A stretch of 64,000 bases of DNA from Brevibacillus choshinensis (lineage in GTDB: Bacteria; Bacillota; Bacilli; Brevibacillales; Brevibacillaceae). The stretch spans positions 1,313,890 to 1,377,889 of the forward strand of contig NZ_LJJB01000007.1 in the NCBI RefSeq assembly GCF_001420695.1. The letters are read 5' to 3'. Each line of letters starts with the position of its first letter. The first letter of the stretch is position 1. The notes beneath the pieces are model-generated. The model had not been told where the DNA came from. It saw nothing but the letters and a program-made list of their open reading frames with translations, and did no database searches. A program made the position numbers and the translations under genes. Below are positions 16,541-25,274 of this stretch, piece after piece.

Positions 16541-17170
16541 ATGATTATTGAAGTATTTCAAGATACGGTTTGCCCATGGTGCCGAATTGGAAAAAAGCAT
16601 CTGTTTGAAGCGATCAGCCAATGGCAGGGAGAACCTGTACAAATTCACTACCGCACCTATCAGCTTGATCCTCACACGCCGAAAAGCGGCCAGCCTTTCT
16701 GGGAAACAATGGCTGCGAACAAAGGGGGAAGGGCAGCAGTCGAACAAATGGTTCAGCATGCTGCTCGTGCTGGCGAGGCAGCGGGTATCCCGTTTGATTT
16801 TGCAAAAGTAACGTCATGGCCCAATACACTCGCGTCGCATACCGTCATCAAGTGCGCTCCTGAGGAAGTAGCCACAAAAGCTGTGGATGCCCTTTACAAG
16901 GCGTATTTTGAAGACGGGAAAGACATTGGAGATACAGAGGTGCTCGTCGCGATTGCCGAGGAATTGGGCATGAATGGGGAAGAGGTTCGCAAAGCCATTG
17001 AGTCGGACGCGAAGCAAGAGGAAATCGCAGAAGATATCGCGTATGCCCGTGAATTGCAAATTACTGGTGTTCCATTTTTCGTAATCGACAACAAGCTTGC
17101 TTTGTCTGGAGCGCATCCACCTGAAAACTTCTTGAAGGCATTTCAACAAGCGCTCGAAACGAATGAATAA
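16541..17170 (+). CDS. DsbA/FrnE-family thiol oxidoreductase, cytoplasmic
   Basis: A 209-residue thioredoxin-fold protein of the FrnE/DsbA group. The CPWC redox motif is at residues 11-14 (DTVCPWCRIGK) and the cis-proline loop is ITGVPFFVIDN near the C-terminus. There is no signal peptide, so it acts in the cytoplasm as a disulfide isomerase or glutathione/bacillithiol-S-transferase-like enzyme. A clear promoter and AGGAAGGGAG precede the ATG and a terminator follows, so it is monocistronic. Confidence 0.9.
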   Translation: MIIEVFQDTVCPWCRIGKKHLFEAISQWQGEPVQIHYRTYQLDPHTPKSGQPFWETMAANKGGRAAVEQMVQHAARAGEAAGIPFDFAKVTSWPNTLASHTVIKCAPEEVATKAVDALYKAYFEDGKDIGDTEVLVAIAEELGMNGEEVRKAIESDAKQEEIAEDIAYARELQITGVPFFVIDNKLALSGAHPPENFLKAFQQALETNE

Positions 17171-17189
17171 GTAGGTCTTTTCAAGTAGA

Positions 17190-17217
17190 AACCGTCATCT
17201 CCGTGACGGTTTTTTTT
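17190..17217 (+). terminator. intrinsic terminator after the DsbA-like gene
   Basis: ACCGTCA-TCTCCG-TGACGGT followed by seven or more T. Confidence 0.88.
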
Positions 17218-17332
17218 GTTAGGTAGCATGTCCAACATTTGCAGGTTGATGGTAGCTTTCCTCGTACTGTAGAGTAGAAATCGACAAGGCATGTTTTACT
17301 GCCAACAGCGATGATAAGTGAGGGAACGAACG

Positions 17333-17944
17333 ATGAAAAAAACCAGTTCTTTGACCGTTAGCGTGTTAGCTTCTGTGATTTTATTCGCTACTGTAGCACC
17401 AGTCTCGGCGAATGGTTTCACGGGTTTGCCAGAACAACTGACGCCTATGGAAATGCGTGGAAAATATGTGGATAAGATGGACCTTCAGTCAAAGAACGTG
17501 TTAGGTTTTTTTTATACGACAATGGATAGGAGTACCGATGCTCGTATTCATAACATTAAGAAGGCAATGAAACGATTGAATGGGACGAAAGTAAAACCTC
17601 TCGAAGGCTTTTCATATAATAAAACAGTTGGGAATTCCAATCTCGCTGAAGAAGGCTGGCAAAAGGCTGGAGTCATAGCGAATGGACAACTGGTGGAAGG
17701 GTACGGTGGAGGCATCTGTCAAGTCTCCAGCACGTTGTTTAATGCAGTGGTAGAAGCGGGGATGACCGTGGTAGAGCGTCATACCCACAGTAAGACCGTC
17801 GGTTACGTTCCCGTTGGTATGGATGCAACGGTCGCATATGGCTATATGGATTTTCAATTTGTGAACCCGTACGACTTTGATGTGAAAATCAAAGCGAAAG
17901 TATACAATGACAACCAAGTCGTAATTGCAATCGTACGAGCATAG
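17333..17944 (+). CDS. VanW family secreted protein
   Basis: A 203-residue exported protein of the VanW family. The N-terminus (MKKTSSLTVSVLASVILFAT) is a signal peptide ending near VSANG. The family core is clear: LEGFSYNKTVGNS, then the hallmark GYGGGICQVSSTLFNAV and VERHTHSKTVGYVPVGMDATVAYG. VanW domains occur in wall-associated proteins, and their biochemical role is not established. GTGAGGG is the ribosome site, which excludes GTG 17318 as a start. Monocistronic, between two terminators. Confidence 0.9.
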   Translation: MKKTSSLTVSVLASVILFATVAPVSANGFTGLPEQLTPMEMRGKYVDKMDLQSKNVLGFFYTTMDRSTDARIHNIKKAMKRLNGTKVKPLEGFSYNKTVGNSNLAEEGWQKAGVIANGQLVEGYGGGICQVSSTLFNAVVEAGMTVVERHTHSKTVGYVPVGMDATVAYGYMDFQFVNPYDFDVKIKAKVYNDNQVVIAIVRA

Positions 17945-17968
17945 GAAAACCGAATAACAGATCGACAA

Positions 17969-18013
17969 ACAGGGAAGACCCACATTTTCTAGGGGGGCTT
18001 TCCTGTTTTTTTT
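17969..18013 (+). terminator. intrinsic terminator after the VanW gene
   Basis: ACAGGGAAG pairs with CTTTCCTGT (one wobble) around a GC-rich centre, then a T-run. Confidence 0.78.
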
Positions 18014-18130
18014 ATCCATTTTTAAAAAATGGGACAAAAAGAGGGCATTTCTACTGGAAATGTGCCAGGGAATCATTCATAAATGTAATGGTGCAGGACC
18101 ATACTGGTTGAAAAAGGGAGGTGCACCGCC

Positions 18131-18661
18131 ATGTACGTTCAAGTGACAGGAGATCGTGACAATCTGTCCGTCATTGTGATGGGAGAGCCTCTTTCAGGGC
18201 AACTGGATGGACCTTATTTGCTGCCAGGAAGACTGGTGAAAGCACTCAAGCCAGAGGATCTGCCGCCAGATATCAGATTTAAGCTGGAAGGCTCTCTTCC
18301 ATCTGGATATGGATTTTACCCAGAGGACTTAGTTGTCTTTCGGCGAGAGAAAGAGCACGGGTCTATGTGGATTACCGTGACTTCCACATACCAAGCTCAG
18401 GAGTGGGATGGTTTGTTTCCTTTGGAAGCCACGCTTTTGGCCCGCAAGCAGGTACTGGATCAACAACAAGGCTTTTTTGGAGTCGAGTATGAATCTAGCG
18501 AACAGACGTCGACGATTCGCTATGAGTTTGGCTGGGAACAAAAAGAAGCGATTGACCTGGAGGGCGCCCTAGAGGCCATTTGCGACACGGTATTTGAGGT
18601 AGAGGCGAGAGGAAATGCAAGATTGTGGCCTCGTACTGACAGACATTTTGGCGGTTCCTGA
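18131..18661 (+). CDS. hypothetical protein
   Basis: A 176-residue protein that I do not recognise. It has no signal peptide or membrane segment and is predicted to be mainly strands with many acidic and aromatic residues. The ATG is well placed after AAAGGGAGGTG. The codon use matches neighbouring genes. It is followed after 81 bases by the FAH gene, which has its own promoter-like sequence (TTGCGC and TATAGT near 18668-18695), so the two need not be one operon. Function unknown. Confidence 0.7.
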   Translation: MYVQVTGDRDNLSVIVMGEPLSGQLDGPYLLPGRLVKALKPEDLPPDIRFKLEGSLPSGYGFYPEDLVVFRREKEHGSMWITVTSTYQAQEWDGLFPLEATLLARKQVLDQQQGFFGVEYESSEQTSTIRYEFGWEQKEAIDLEGALEAICDTVFEVEARGNARLWPRTDRHFGGS

Positions 18662-18742
18662 ACCCTATTGCGCGTCTGACACACCATGTTATAGTAAAAA
18701 GGAAGAATAGCAGGCAGGCGATTGCGCAAAAGGAGAGAGACA

Positions 18743-19369
18743 ATGGAACAGATCCGGAATATTTATTGTGTGGGACGAAATTACAAGCTGCATGCAGAGG
18801 AACTGGGCAATGATGTTCCTACGAAGCCGATGATCTTTGGCAAGCCCACTCACTCTTTGATCGAAGCGGTAGGAGAAGAGATCGAGCTCCCTGGCACACG
18901 GGGAGAGCTGCATTATGAAACAGAGCTGATCATTCATATTGCACGTCCTTATGAAGCGGGTGTGACCTTGGACCAAATGGTCGATAAGATTGCACTGGGC
19001 ATCGATTTTACGCTACGTGACGTCCAAAGCGAGCTAAAGAAAAAAGGGCATCCTTGGTTGCTCGCAAAAGGGTTTAAAAATTCAGCAATTTTGACTTCCT
19101 TTCACCCGTTTCCAGGACTGGAAGCATGCCAGCAAACAGATTTCACCCTGTTGAAAAATGGGGAGCAGGCTCAGCGAGGGAATATTCGCAACGTCATTTT
19201 TGATCTGATGACGCTGATTCAATACATTTCGGAGCATTTTGGGCTGGAAAAGGGGGACATCATCTATACAGGGACACCAGAAGGAGTGGGTCCTGTGTCC
19301 GATGGGGATGTCTTGAGCTTTATGTGGGGAGACGATAATTGGGGAGAATTTACGGCTCGACTGCGGTGA
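18743..19369 (+). CDS. fumarylacetoacetate hydrolase (FAH) family protein
   Basis: A 208-residue FAH-fold protein, short form without the N-terminal domain. Metal ligands are seen in the order LHYETELIIHI (Glu-x-Glu) and GIDFTLRDVQ (Asp), with a terminal TGTPEGVGPVSDGD. Family members act as oxaloacetate tautomerases or decarboxylases, acylpyruvases, or hydratase/isomerases on diketo acids. The ATG at 18743 follows AAAGGAGAG; an in-frame upstream codon at 18722 lacks a site. The substrate cannot be assigned. Confidence 0.9.
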   Translation: MEQIRNIYCVGRNYKLHAEELGNDVPTKPMIFGKPTHSLIEAVGEEIELPGTRGELHYETELIIHIARPYEAGVTLDQMVDKIALGIDFTLRDVQSELKKKGHPWLLAKGFKNSAILTSFHPFPGLEACQQTDFTLLKNGEQAQRGNIRNVIFDLMTLIQYISEHFGLEKGDIIYTGTPEGVGPVSDGDVLSFMWGDDNWGEFTARLR

Positions 19370-19393
19370 GAAAAGGGCAAGGATGATAGAAAG

Positions 19394-19437
19394 AAAAAGC
19401 CAGCTTCTGCCTGATCATGACAGAAGTTGGCTTTTTT
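19394..19437 (+). terminator. intrinsic terminator after the FAH gene
   Basis: AAAAAGCCAGCTTCTG pairs with CAGAAGTTGGCTTTTT (one wobble). Confidence 0.88.
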
Positions 19438-19454
19438 ATGGTTCCAACGAGCAT

Positions 19455-19535
19455 TTGAAAACGATTTTCAACTCTTCTGGTACATTTGCACTAAAAGACT
19501 GCAACCGTCTAGTTTTCCACTTGTTTTCCAACTAG
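19455..19535. promoter_or_regulatory. inverted repeats upstream of the double NlpC/P60 gene
   Basis: TTGAAAA-CGA-TTTTCAA (19455-19471) is a perfect 7-base inverted repeat. A second, CTAGTT-N15-AACTAG (19509-19535), contains GTTTTCCA twice. Neither is followed by a T-run. They are candidate operator sites; the binding protein is unknown. Confidence 0.45.
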
Positions 19536-19655
19536 TCCAATGATACCAAATTCGTTATTGGTAAATTTTACGGTCTTATCCTCCTGTTTCCTCCTGAGGT
19601 AATCTGTCGGTGTACCCCACGACGGGTGCCACAACATGACAAGGAGGAAAAGAAA

Positions 19656-20567
19656 GTGACGAAACGAGATTGGGTAATGAAGTCAACAGTAGCAGTCCTA
19701 CTGAGTACGTCCCTGTTAATGGGTGGTCAAGTTGGACAAGCACAGGCCGCGACCACGAGTTATTCGCAGCAAACAAAAGAGGTATCCTCGATCGCCAAAT
19801 CTCTCATGGGTAAAGCATACAAGTACAAAGCTACTGGACCGAACCAATTTGGATCGGCAGAGCTGGCTACTTATGCGTACAAACAAGTTGGCGTGAAAAT
19901 TGGCAGTACCATTAGTGGTTTATACAAGACCGGAACGAAAATATCTTCCATGAGCAAAGTAGAAGCTGGAGATTTGGTGTTCTTCTCTTCTAACGGTGCC
20001 GGTAGCCCTACTTTTATGGGGATATACATAGGAAATGATCAGTACGTCTATTCTTCTGAAGGAGAAGGCAAGGTCGTTCAGAAAAACCTCTCCGACTATA
20101 GCAAGAAGTTCCTGGGTGCACGACGAGTTTTGGAAGAGTCATCAGATAATTCATCCAATTCATCCGGAAACCCATCAGCATCAGCTACTGCTAGCCAAGT
20201 CATCAAAAACGGAGAGAAGTATCTGGGAACCAAATACAAATACGGTTCGAGCAGCACTACCACCAAGTCTTTTGACTGCTCTTCTTTTACCCAACGCGTC
20301 TTTAAAGAAGCGGGCATTACTCTGCCGCGCGACTCACGTCAGCAGTCCACTGTGGGTACATCCGTATCCAAAAAGAACCTGCAAGTAGGCGATTTGATCT
20401 TCATGAAGGCGTCTGTCAACAGCTCTTCCGATCGAATCACGCACGTAGCGATCTACGCAGGGAACGGGAAAATTTTGCATACGTATGGCAGTCCAGGTGT
20501 CACCTACTCCAAGTTCGATGGCACTAACTGGGAAAAACGCGTAGTCAAAATCAAACGTGTCATCTAA
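19656..20567 (+). CDS. secreted protein with two NlpC/P60 domains, first one degenerate
   Basis: A 303-residue exported protein. A signal peptide (VMKSTVAVLLSTSLLMGGQV, cleavage near AQA) is followed by two copies of an NlpC/P60 fold. The second is a normal gamma-D-glutamyl-diamino-acid endopeptidase with Cys in KSFDCSSFTQRVF and His in RITHVAIYAGN. In the first, the Cys position reads FGSAELATYAY, so the nucleophile is lost, and the His region reads PTFMGIYIGN, so the histidine is lost too; it may bind wall peptides or be structural. The start is GTG 19656 after AAGGAGG. Monocistronic. Confidence 0.9.
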   Translation: MTKRDWVMKSTVAVLLSTSLLMGGQVGQAQAATTSYSQQTKEVSSIAKSLMGKAYKYKATGPNQFGSAELATYAYKQVGVKIGSTISGLYKTGTKISSMSKVEAGDLVFFSSNGAGSPTFMGIYIGNDQYVYSSEGEGKVVQKNLSDYSKKFLGARRVLEESSDNSSNSSGNPSASATASQVIKNGEKYLGTKYKYGSSSTTTKSFDCSSFTQRVFKEAGITLPRDSRQQSTVGTSVSKKNLQVGDLIFMKASVNSSSDRITHVAIYAGNGKILHTYGSPGVTYSKFDGTNWEKRVVKIKRVI

Positions 20568-20597
20568 ATCGTTTTCATCTTGCCAATCTAGTGTCAT

Positions 20598-20628
20598 AGG
20601 GCTCTCTTGCAAAAGCAGGAGGGCCTTT
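20598..20628 (+). terminator. intrinsic terminator after the double NlpC/P60 gene
   Basis: AGGGCTCTCTTGC pairs with GCAGGAGGGCCTT across AAAA with wobble pairs, then TTTGT. Confidence 0.7.
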
Positions 20629-20768
20629 GTCCTTGTGTAATGTAAGACGCAGCCAGAGCCTAATAGTTTCGCGAAAAGCATTGCCAAATCTTTCATTGTG
20701 AAGAGGAAAAATTGCAAGAACGTCGAACTGATAATTCTGTATATCTAAAAAAAGCGGAGGTGTGTTGT

Positions 20769-22349
20769 GTGGAATTGAACATACCAGAGATTTATAATTT
20801 TGCTGCACAGGTAGATGAATGGGCTGTCAAATACCCTAGTAAGCGAGCCGTTTGGGAGCTAGATGAGCAAGGGAATGAACAGATCCTGACTTATGAGGAG
20901 CTGCGTCGTTACTCCAATCGAATCGCAAATGGGCTGAGCTCTATTGGAATCGAACAAGGAGACAAGGTGTTGGTCCTTGTACCTAGGGGAACCACAGCAT
21001 ATGGGCTGTACCTCGGTCTGTTGAAAGTCGGAGCTGTCATCATGCCTGGATCAGAGATGCTCCGGTATAAAGATATCGAGTACCGTGTCAACCATGCGAA
21101 GGCCAAGGCCGTCATCGCTTTTGACGGTATCTTGGAAGAGGTCGAGCCGACGCGTGGACAATGTGAGACACTGAAGCATTACGTTACGATTGGTGAGAGC
21201 AAGGATGGTTGGATCAGCCTGACGCATTTGCTGCAAGATCAGGATGAGGAATTCTCTTGCGCCCAAACTCGCTCAGAAGAACTAGCCTTCTTGTCCTACA
21301 CTTCTGGCACAACAGGTGGTCCAAAAGGTGTCATGCACGTGCACGGTTGGCCAATCGCGCACATGGCTGTTGCGGCGGCACAGTGGTTGGATGTCAGTGA
21401 GGTCGACGCCGTTTGGGCTACAGCAGGACCAGGTTGGGCGAAGTGGATATGGAGTCCATTTGTCTCTACGCTCGGAATGGGGGCAACTGCTTTTGTCTAC
21501 AAAGGGAGATTTGGAGCCGAGACTTATTTGAATATTTTGCAAAAGTATCCTGTATCTGTCCTGTGCGCAACTCCGACAGAGTACAGGCTGATGGCTAAAA
21601 TAACCGATTTAGATCAATACAGGCTACAGGCTCTTCGCTCTGCTTGTTCGGCTGGAGAACCGCTCAATCGAGAAGTCATTGACACCTTCCGTCGAGTATT
21701 TGATCTGACCGTCCGTGACGGCTATGGACAAACCGAAAGCACCTTGCTCGTTGGGACTTTCGTCGGGATGGAGCCAAAGCCGGGGTCTATGGGACGTCCG
21801 TCTCCGGTTGTGCGTATCGCCATTGTGGATGAAGAGGGCATAGAGCTGCCAACCGGTAAAGTAGGCGACATCGCTATTGACCGGAATATGGTAGCGTTGT
21901 TCAAAGGGTATCTAGACGATCCAGAACGCACAGCAAAAGCATATCGGGGTGACTGGTTCGTCACTGGGGATCAAGGGCGTATGGATGAAGACGGTTACAT
22001 CTGGTTTGAAGGCCGTTCGGATGACATCATTATCTCTGGCGGGTATACGATTGGACCATTCGAGGTAGAGGACGCACTGGTGAAGCATCCTGCAGTGGCT
22101 GAGTGCGCTGCAGTAGCAAGTCCTGATCCAGAGCGGGGGAATGTCGTCAAAGCCTTCGTGATCCTGAAAAAAGGTAATACACCGTCTGACGAGCTGATAG
22201 CAGAGCTGCAGGAACATGTGAAGACGTTGACGGCTCCTTACAAATACCCGCGAAAAATCGAGTTTGTCGAAGAACTGCCAAAAACTACGTCCGGTAAGAT
22301 CCGCAGAATCGAACTGCGTCAAGCAGAAAAAGAGCAGCTGCGCTCTTGA
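20769..22349 (+). CDS. AMP-binding acyl-CoA synthetase (medium-chain type)
   Basis: A 526-residue ANL-superfamily ligase that activates a carboxylic acid to its CoA thioester through an acyl-AMP. The motifs appear in order: the P-loop-like SYTSGTTGGPKGV (about residue 175), DGYGQTES, the hinge GDWFVTGDQGRMDEDG, and the C-terminal lysine in PKTTSGKIRR. It most resembles acetyl- or medium-chain acyl-CoA synthetases. GTG 20769 follows GCGGAGGTG; the frame is open back to 20712 without a site. It stands alone here; the chain length of the substrate is not evident. Confidence 0.9.
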   Translation: MELNIPEIYNFAAQVDEWAVKYPSKRAVWELDEQGNEQILTYEELRRYSNRIANGLSSIGIEQGDKVLVLVPRGTTAYGLYLGLLKVGAVIMPGSEMLRYKDIEYRVNHAKAKAVIAFDGILEEVEPTRGQCETLKHYVTIGESKDGWISLTHLLQDQDEEFSCAQTRSEELAFLSYTSGTTGGPKGVMHVHGWPIAHMAVAAAQWLDVSEVDAVWATAGPGWAKWIWSPFVSTLGMGATAFVYKGRFGAETYLNILQKYPVSVLCATPTEYRLMAKITDLDQYRLQALRSACSAGEPLNREVIDTFRRVFDLTVRDGYGQTESTLLVGTFVGMEPKPGSMGRPSPVVRIAIVDEEGIELPTGKVGDIAIDRNMVALFKGYLDDPERTAKAYRGDWFVTGDQGRMDEDGYIWFEGRSDDIIISGGYTIGPFEVEDALVKHPAVAECAAVASPDPERGNVVKAFVILKKGNTPSDELIAELQEHVKTLTAPYKYPRKIEFVEELPKTTSGKIRRIELRQAEKEQLRS

Positions 22350-22454
22350 TCAACACCCTTACGGAAATGTAAGGTTGCTGTAAGTGGATTCGATGGGAGC
22401 ATGCCTGTATTTCCCCTACAATGAGTGTCAGAAGTAAGGTAGGGGGAATGCAGC

Positions 22455-23273
22455 ATGAATCACTTTTCAGCGTCGGCTGTTCGGAAAGCCGAACCTCTCA
22501 TTGAAATCAAATCTACTGATATAGCTAAAAAAGCAAAGCGAACGTGGAAAAGACAGTTCCTGTCCTTCGTCATCCTCATGCTCGTCGCAGCTCTCTCGAT
22601 ACCGGTCCTGGTAGGGTGGGCGGGGAACTTGTGGATCGACCAAAAGAAGCTGGACCATGTCGAACAATTGGCATCTGGCGCTTATGTAAAGCTCGATGAG
22701 ATGCCGGACTACGTGTGGCAATCCTTTGTTTCGATTGAGGATCACAGGTTCTGGAAGCATCATGGAGTCGACTTCGTGGCATTCGCTCGCGCTATTTGGA
22801 CAGATGTTCAGGCAGGCTCCTACGTGCAAGGGGGCAGCACCATTACCATGCAGCTCGCGCGTAACCTTTTTTTGACGCAGGATAAGACGGTCATGCGAAA
22901 AGCAAAAGAAATCGCGATCGCTTATCAGCTAGAACAGCGTTATAGCAAAAAAGAACTGCTGGAGATTTACCTGAATGTTATTTACTTTGGTCATGGGCGC
23001 AATGGGATCGGATCTGCCTCTCAGCTGTATTTTGGGAAAGAAATGAACGGGACCGCCTCTACAGCCATCACGTTGGGAGAAGCCGCAATCCTAGCCTCCC
23101 TCCCGAAGGCACCGGAAACCTACTCACCATTGAATAATTGGCAAAAAGCAAAGCAGCGTCAAGCTGTTGTACTTGGGCGCATGGTTGAACTGGGAGTGAT
23201 TACGCAAGCGCAAAAGCAGCAAGCACAGACGGACACGGTGGCAACGGAACGAACTCTGACACCCGCATCGTAA
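22455..23273 (+). CDS. monofunctional peptidoglycan glycosyltransferase (GT51)
   Basis: A 272-residue membrane-anchored transglycosylase with one N-terminal membrane helix (FLSFVILMLVAALSIPVLVGW) and a single GT51 domain, without a transpeptidase domain. Catalytic and binding motifs are EDHRFWKHHG (Glu general base), GGSTITMQLARN, RKAKEIAIAYQLEQRYSKKE (with the second Glu), and a late ASLPKAPETYSP. It polymerises lipid II into glycan strands on the outer face of the membrane. The length fits a monofunctional enzyme. The start is ATG 22455 after AGGGGGAATGC. Confidence 0.93.
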   Translation: MNHFSASAVRKAEPLIEIKSTDIAKKAKRTWKRQFLSFVILMLVAALSIPVLVGWAGNLWIDQKKLDHVEQLASGAYVKLDEMPDYVWQSFVSIEDHRFWKHHGVDFVAFARAIWTDVQAGSYVQGGSTITMQLARNLFLTQDKTVMRKAKEIAIAYQLEQRYSKKELLEIYLNVIYFGHGRNGIGSASQLYFGKEMNGTASTAITLGEAAILASLPKAPETYSPLNNWQKAKQRQAVVLGRMVELGVITQAQKQQAQTDTVATERTLTPAS

Positions 23274-23279
23274 TTCACG

Positions 23280-23316
23280 AAAACTTCTCTGACAGCAGGC
23301 AGGGAAGTTTTCTTTG
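23280..23316 (+). terminator. intrinsic terminator after the transglycosylase gene
   Basis: AAAACTTC pairs with GAAGTTTT with further pairing inside, followed by a T-rich stretch. Confidence 0.75.
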
Positions 23317-23441
23317 TTTAGCGAAAAAGGAAGAAAGAATGAAGGAGGTTGTCTCATAGAAGAAATACGTGCAGATAGAATGCAGCGGATTGTGATCCCA
23401 ACAAAAGATAAGCCAATCTGCTCAAAAAGATGCACGAATAC

Positions 23442-23467
23442 AAAAACTACCCCACTGTTAGGGTAGT
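23442..23467 (-). terminator. intrinsic terminator of the xerS-like gene
   Basis: Read on the minus strand, ACTACCCTAACAGTGGGGTAGT forms a hairpin ending in TTTTTG, about 15 bases past the stop. Confidence 0.75.
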
Positions 23468-23481
23468 CGCATGGTTCGGGA

Positions 23482-24594
23482 TTAAGTAGTCCGATTGACG
23501 GCCTTACTCAAAGCATCTTCCAAGACGTGTGCATACTGCATCGTCGTCTCGATTTTTGAGTGCCCAAGCTGTGCTTGCAATTGATGCGGGTCGGGATTCA
23601 TGCGCAAAAATTGGGTGGCAAAGCTGTGTCGTAGCTTATGCACGGACAGGTCAGGTATCCCAAAGGCTTTGGCGTATTTTTTGACCAGCTTCTGTACGGA
23701 GCGGACCTCGATTCTGTGTCCGTTGGGATTGGCAGGAGAAATCGCGAGAAAGACGGCATCCTCCTGCGAGGCGGGGTGGTACTTGTCACGCAGCTGCAAA
23801 TAGCGTCCGAGGTACTCTTTTCCCCAGTCACTGAAAAAAGGGGCATCTTCTTTTTTGCCTTTCCGGATCATTTTCAACTGGTTCTTTTCCAGTACGATGT
23901 CGGATAAATTGAGACTGACGATCTCGGATACACGAAAGCCTCCAGATAAAATCATGGCGACGATAGCAGTATCTCGATCCCGGTTTTGCATATGGTATTG
24001 TTGCTTTTTGGTCGTGTGACAGTGGGAGAGGTACCCGTTGTAAACGAAATCGACAAACTGGTAAATCTCATCATCGATCAAAATTTTTGCACGTATCGCA
24101 TGAGCGCGGGCAAGTGGCGTCATCTCTGTCGTTTCTACTTCGATTTTGGCGAGTACATTGCGTGTCAGATACGATTCGCCATGTTCGTCTTCTGCAAGGG
24201 CAGCCAAATAATGAAACAACGACTTCAGACTGGATATTTTGCGGCTGATTGTCCGGTCGCTGTATTCTTTTCGAGAGCTTTTGGTTGGATTGGTCAATAA
24301 GGCTGCACGCTCGTAGAGATGCGACTCTTGTAGGTATAGGATGTAACTTTCTACGGTTTCCTTCTTGAGCTCGTTCAGATCTGACAAAGGGATATCTCGC
24401 ATATCGGTTGTGGCTGTCAATCCCTCGGTCATCATCCAGCGAAAGAAAAAGGAGAAATCACGCAAGTAGCCGAGCAGCGTGGACGGCGAATTTTTTTTCG
24501 TCTTTTTATGATCGATGAATTTTTCTACGTACCATGGATAGGCACCGATGGATTGCAAAAGCTGCAGAGCGTCGCGCTGCTTGGTCACGGACAT
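23482..24594 (-). CDS. xerS: tyrosine recombinase, XerS-like
   Basis: A 370-residue tyrosine recombinase. The N-terminal SAM-like DNA-binding domain (ALQLLQSIGAYPWYVEKFID, then a basic stretch) is followed by the catalytic domain with Arg in SGGFRVSEIVSLN, His-x-x-Arg in VHKLRHSFATQF, His in LGHSKIETTMQYAHV and the nucleophile Tyr in the same motif. The size and N-terminus resemble the single-recombinase XerS group, used in some Firmicutes to resolve chromosome dimers. There are no phage or conjugation genes beside it. The start is the second Met (MSVTKQRD); TTG or ATG slightly upstream (24612) is possible. I could not find a convincing dif site next to it. Confidence 0.78.
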   Translation of the reverse strand: MSVTKQRDALQLLQSIGAYPWYVEKFIDHKKTKKNSPSTLLGYLRDFSFFFRWMMTEGLTATTDMRDIPLSDLNELKKETVESYILYLQESHLYERAALLTNPTKSSRKEYSDRTISRKISSLKSLFHYLAALAEDEHGESYLTRNVLAKIEVETTEMTPLARAHAIRAKILIDDEIYQFVDFVYNGYLSHCHTTKKQQYHMQNRDRDTAIVAMILSGGFRVSEIVSLNLSDIVLEKNQLKMIRKGKKEDAPFFSDWGKEYLGRYLQLRDKYHPASQEDAVFLAISPANPNGHRIEVRSVQKLVKKYAKAFGIPDLSVHKLRHSFATQFLRMNPDPHQLQAQLGHSKIETTMQYAHVLEDALSKAVNRTT

Positions 24595-24764
24595 GCTAGC
24601 ACCACCAATCAAGTGAAGTGTATACGAACATATATTCTAGCAGAAACAAAAGAGTCTGGGAATTGTTAATTGCTCTATGGACAACGCTTTCCTGGCAAGA
24701 TATAGTAAGCATGTACATAAATCGTAATTATTACGTTTTAATAGTTTAAAGGAGGAAAGAACAA

Positions 24765-25142
24765 ATGGCAACTTGGGATTTGACTCAAACCAAGCACCAT
24801 GTCCTGCTATGTAACGGTGGGAGTTGCAATCGGAATGGTGGGGAAGAAGTGACGGTAGCGATTCGAAATGCCATCGCTGAGGCTGGATTGGATGATCGAG
24901 TTCACACTACGAGAACACGGTGTAATGGTCGGTGTGAAGATGCATGTGTCATGATCGTTTATCCAGAGGGAATCTGGTACCAGAATGTGACACCTGAAGA
25001 TGCATCGAGATTGGTTGAGGAACATTTTCTAAAAGGAGAACCAGTGGCATCCATGATATCCCATCGGTTCGATCAGCAAAGCTTTGTCCGTGAAGAAAAC
25101 ACGATTCCAGGCATTTTAAAATCAGAAAAAATCAAGAAGTGA
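24765..25142 (+). CDS. thioredoxin-like [2Fe-2S] ferredoxin
   Basis: A 125-residue protein with the thioredoxin-like [2Fe-2S] ferredoxin fold. The four cluster cysteines are in LLCNGGSCNRNG and TRCNGRCEDACVMI, the usual C-x5-C plus C-x3-C pattern. It would carry electrons in the cytoplasm; the partner is not evident. The ATG has AAAGGAGG upstream. A terminator follows. Length and motif order are normal for stand-alone family members. Confidence 0.88.
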   Translation: MATWDLTQTKHHVLLCNGGSCNRNGGEEVTVAIRNAIAEAGLDDRVHTTRTRCNGRCEDACVMIVYPEGIWYQNVTPEDASRLVEEHFLKGEPVASMISHRFDQQSFVREENTIPGILKSEKIKK

Positions 25143-25147
25143 TCATA

Positions 25148-25188
25148 AACCGCGCTTTAGCTGAACAGCTGGAGGGTGGTTTTTTTAC
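25148..25188 (+). terminator. intrinsic terminator after the ferredoxin gene
   Basis: An AACC...GGTT outer stem with an inner AGCT/AGCT stem, one mismatch, followed by seven T. Confidence 0.7.
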
Positions 25189-25274
25189 GTTCTTCAGGTA
25201 TTGCCCTCGTCAAGCTATTGAATGGCTAAGATGATGAGTTAAGGAGAAATTATGAGGAAAGATCACTGAAAAAG

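Noticed and set aside
23482-24594. Integrase as a sign of a prophage or integrative element
   Set aside because: No phage, conjugation or excisionase genes are near, no duplicated attachment sequence was found, and the protein resembles the chromosomal XerS group.
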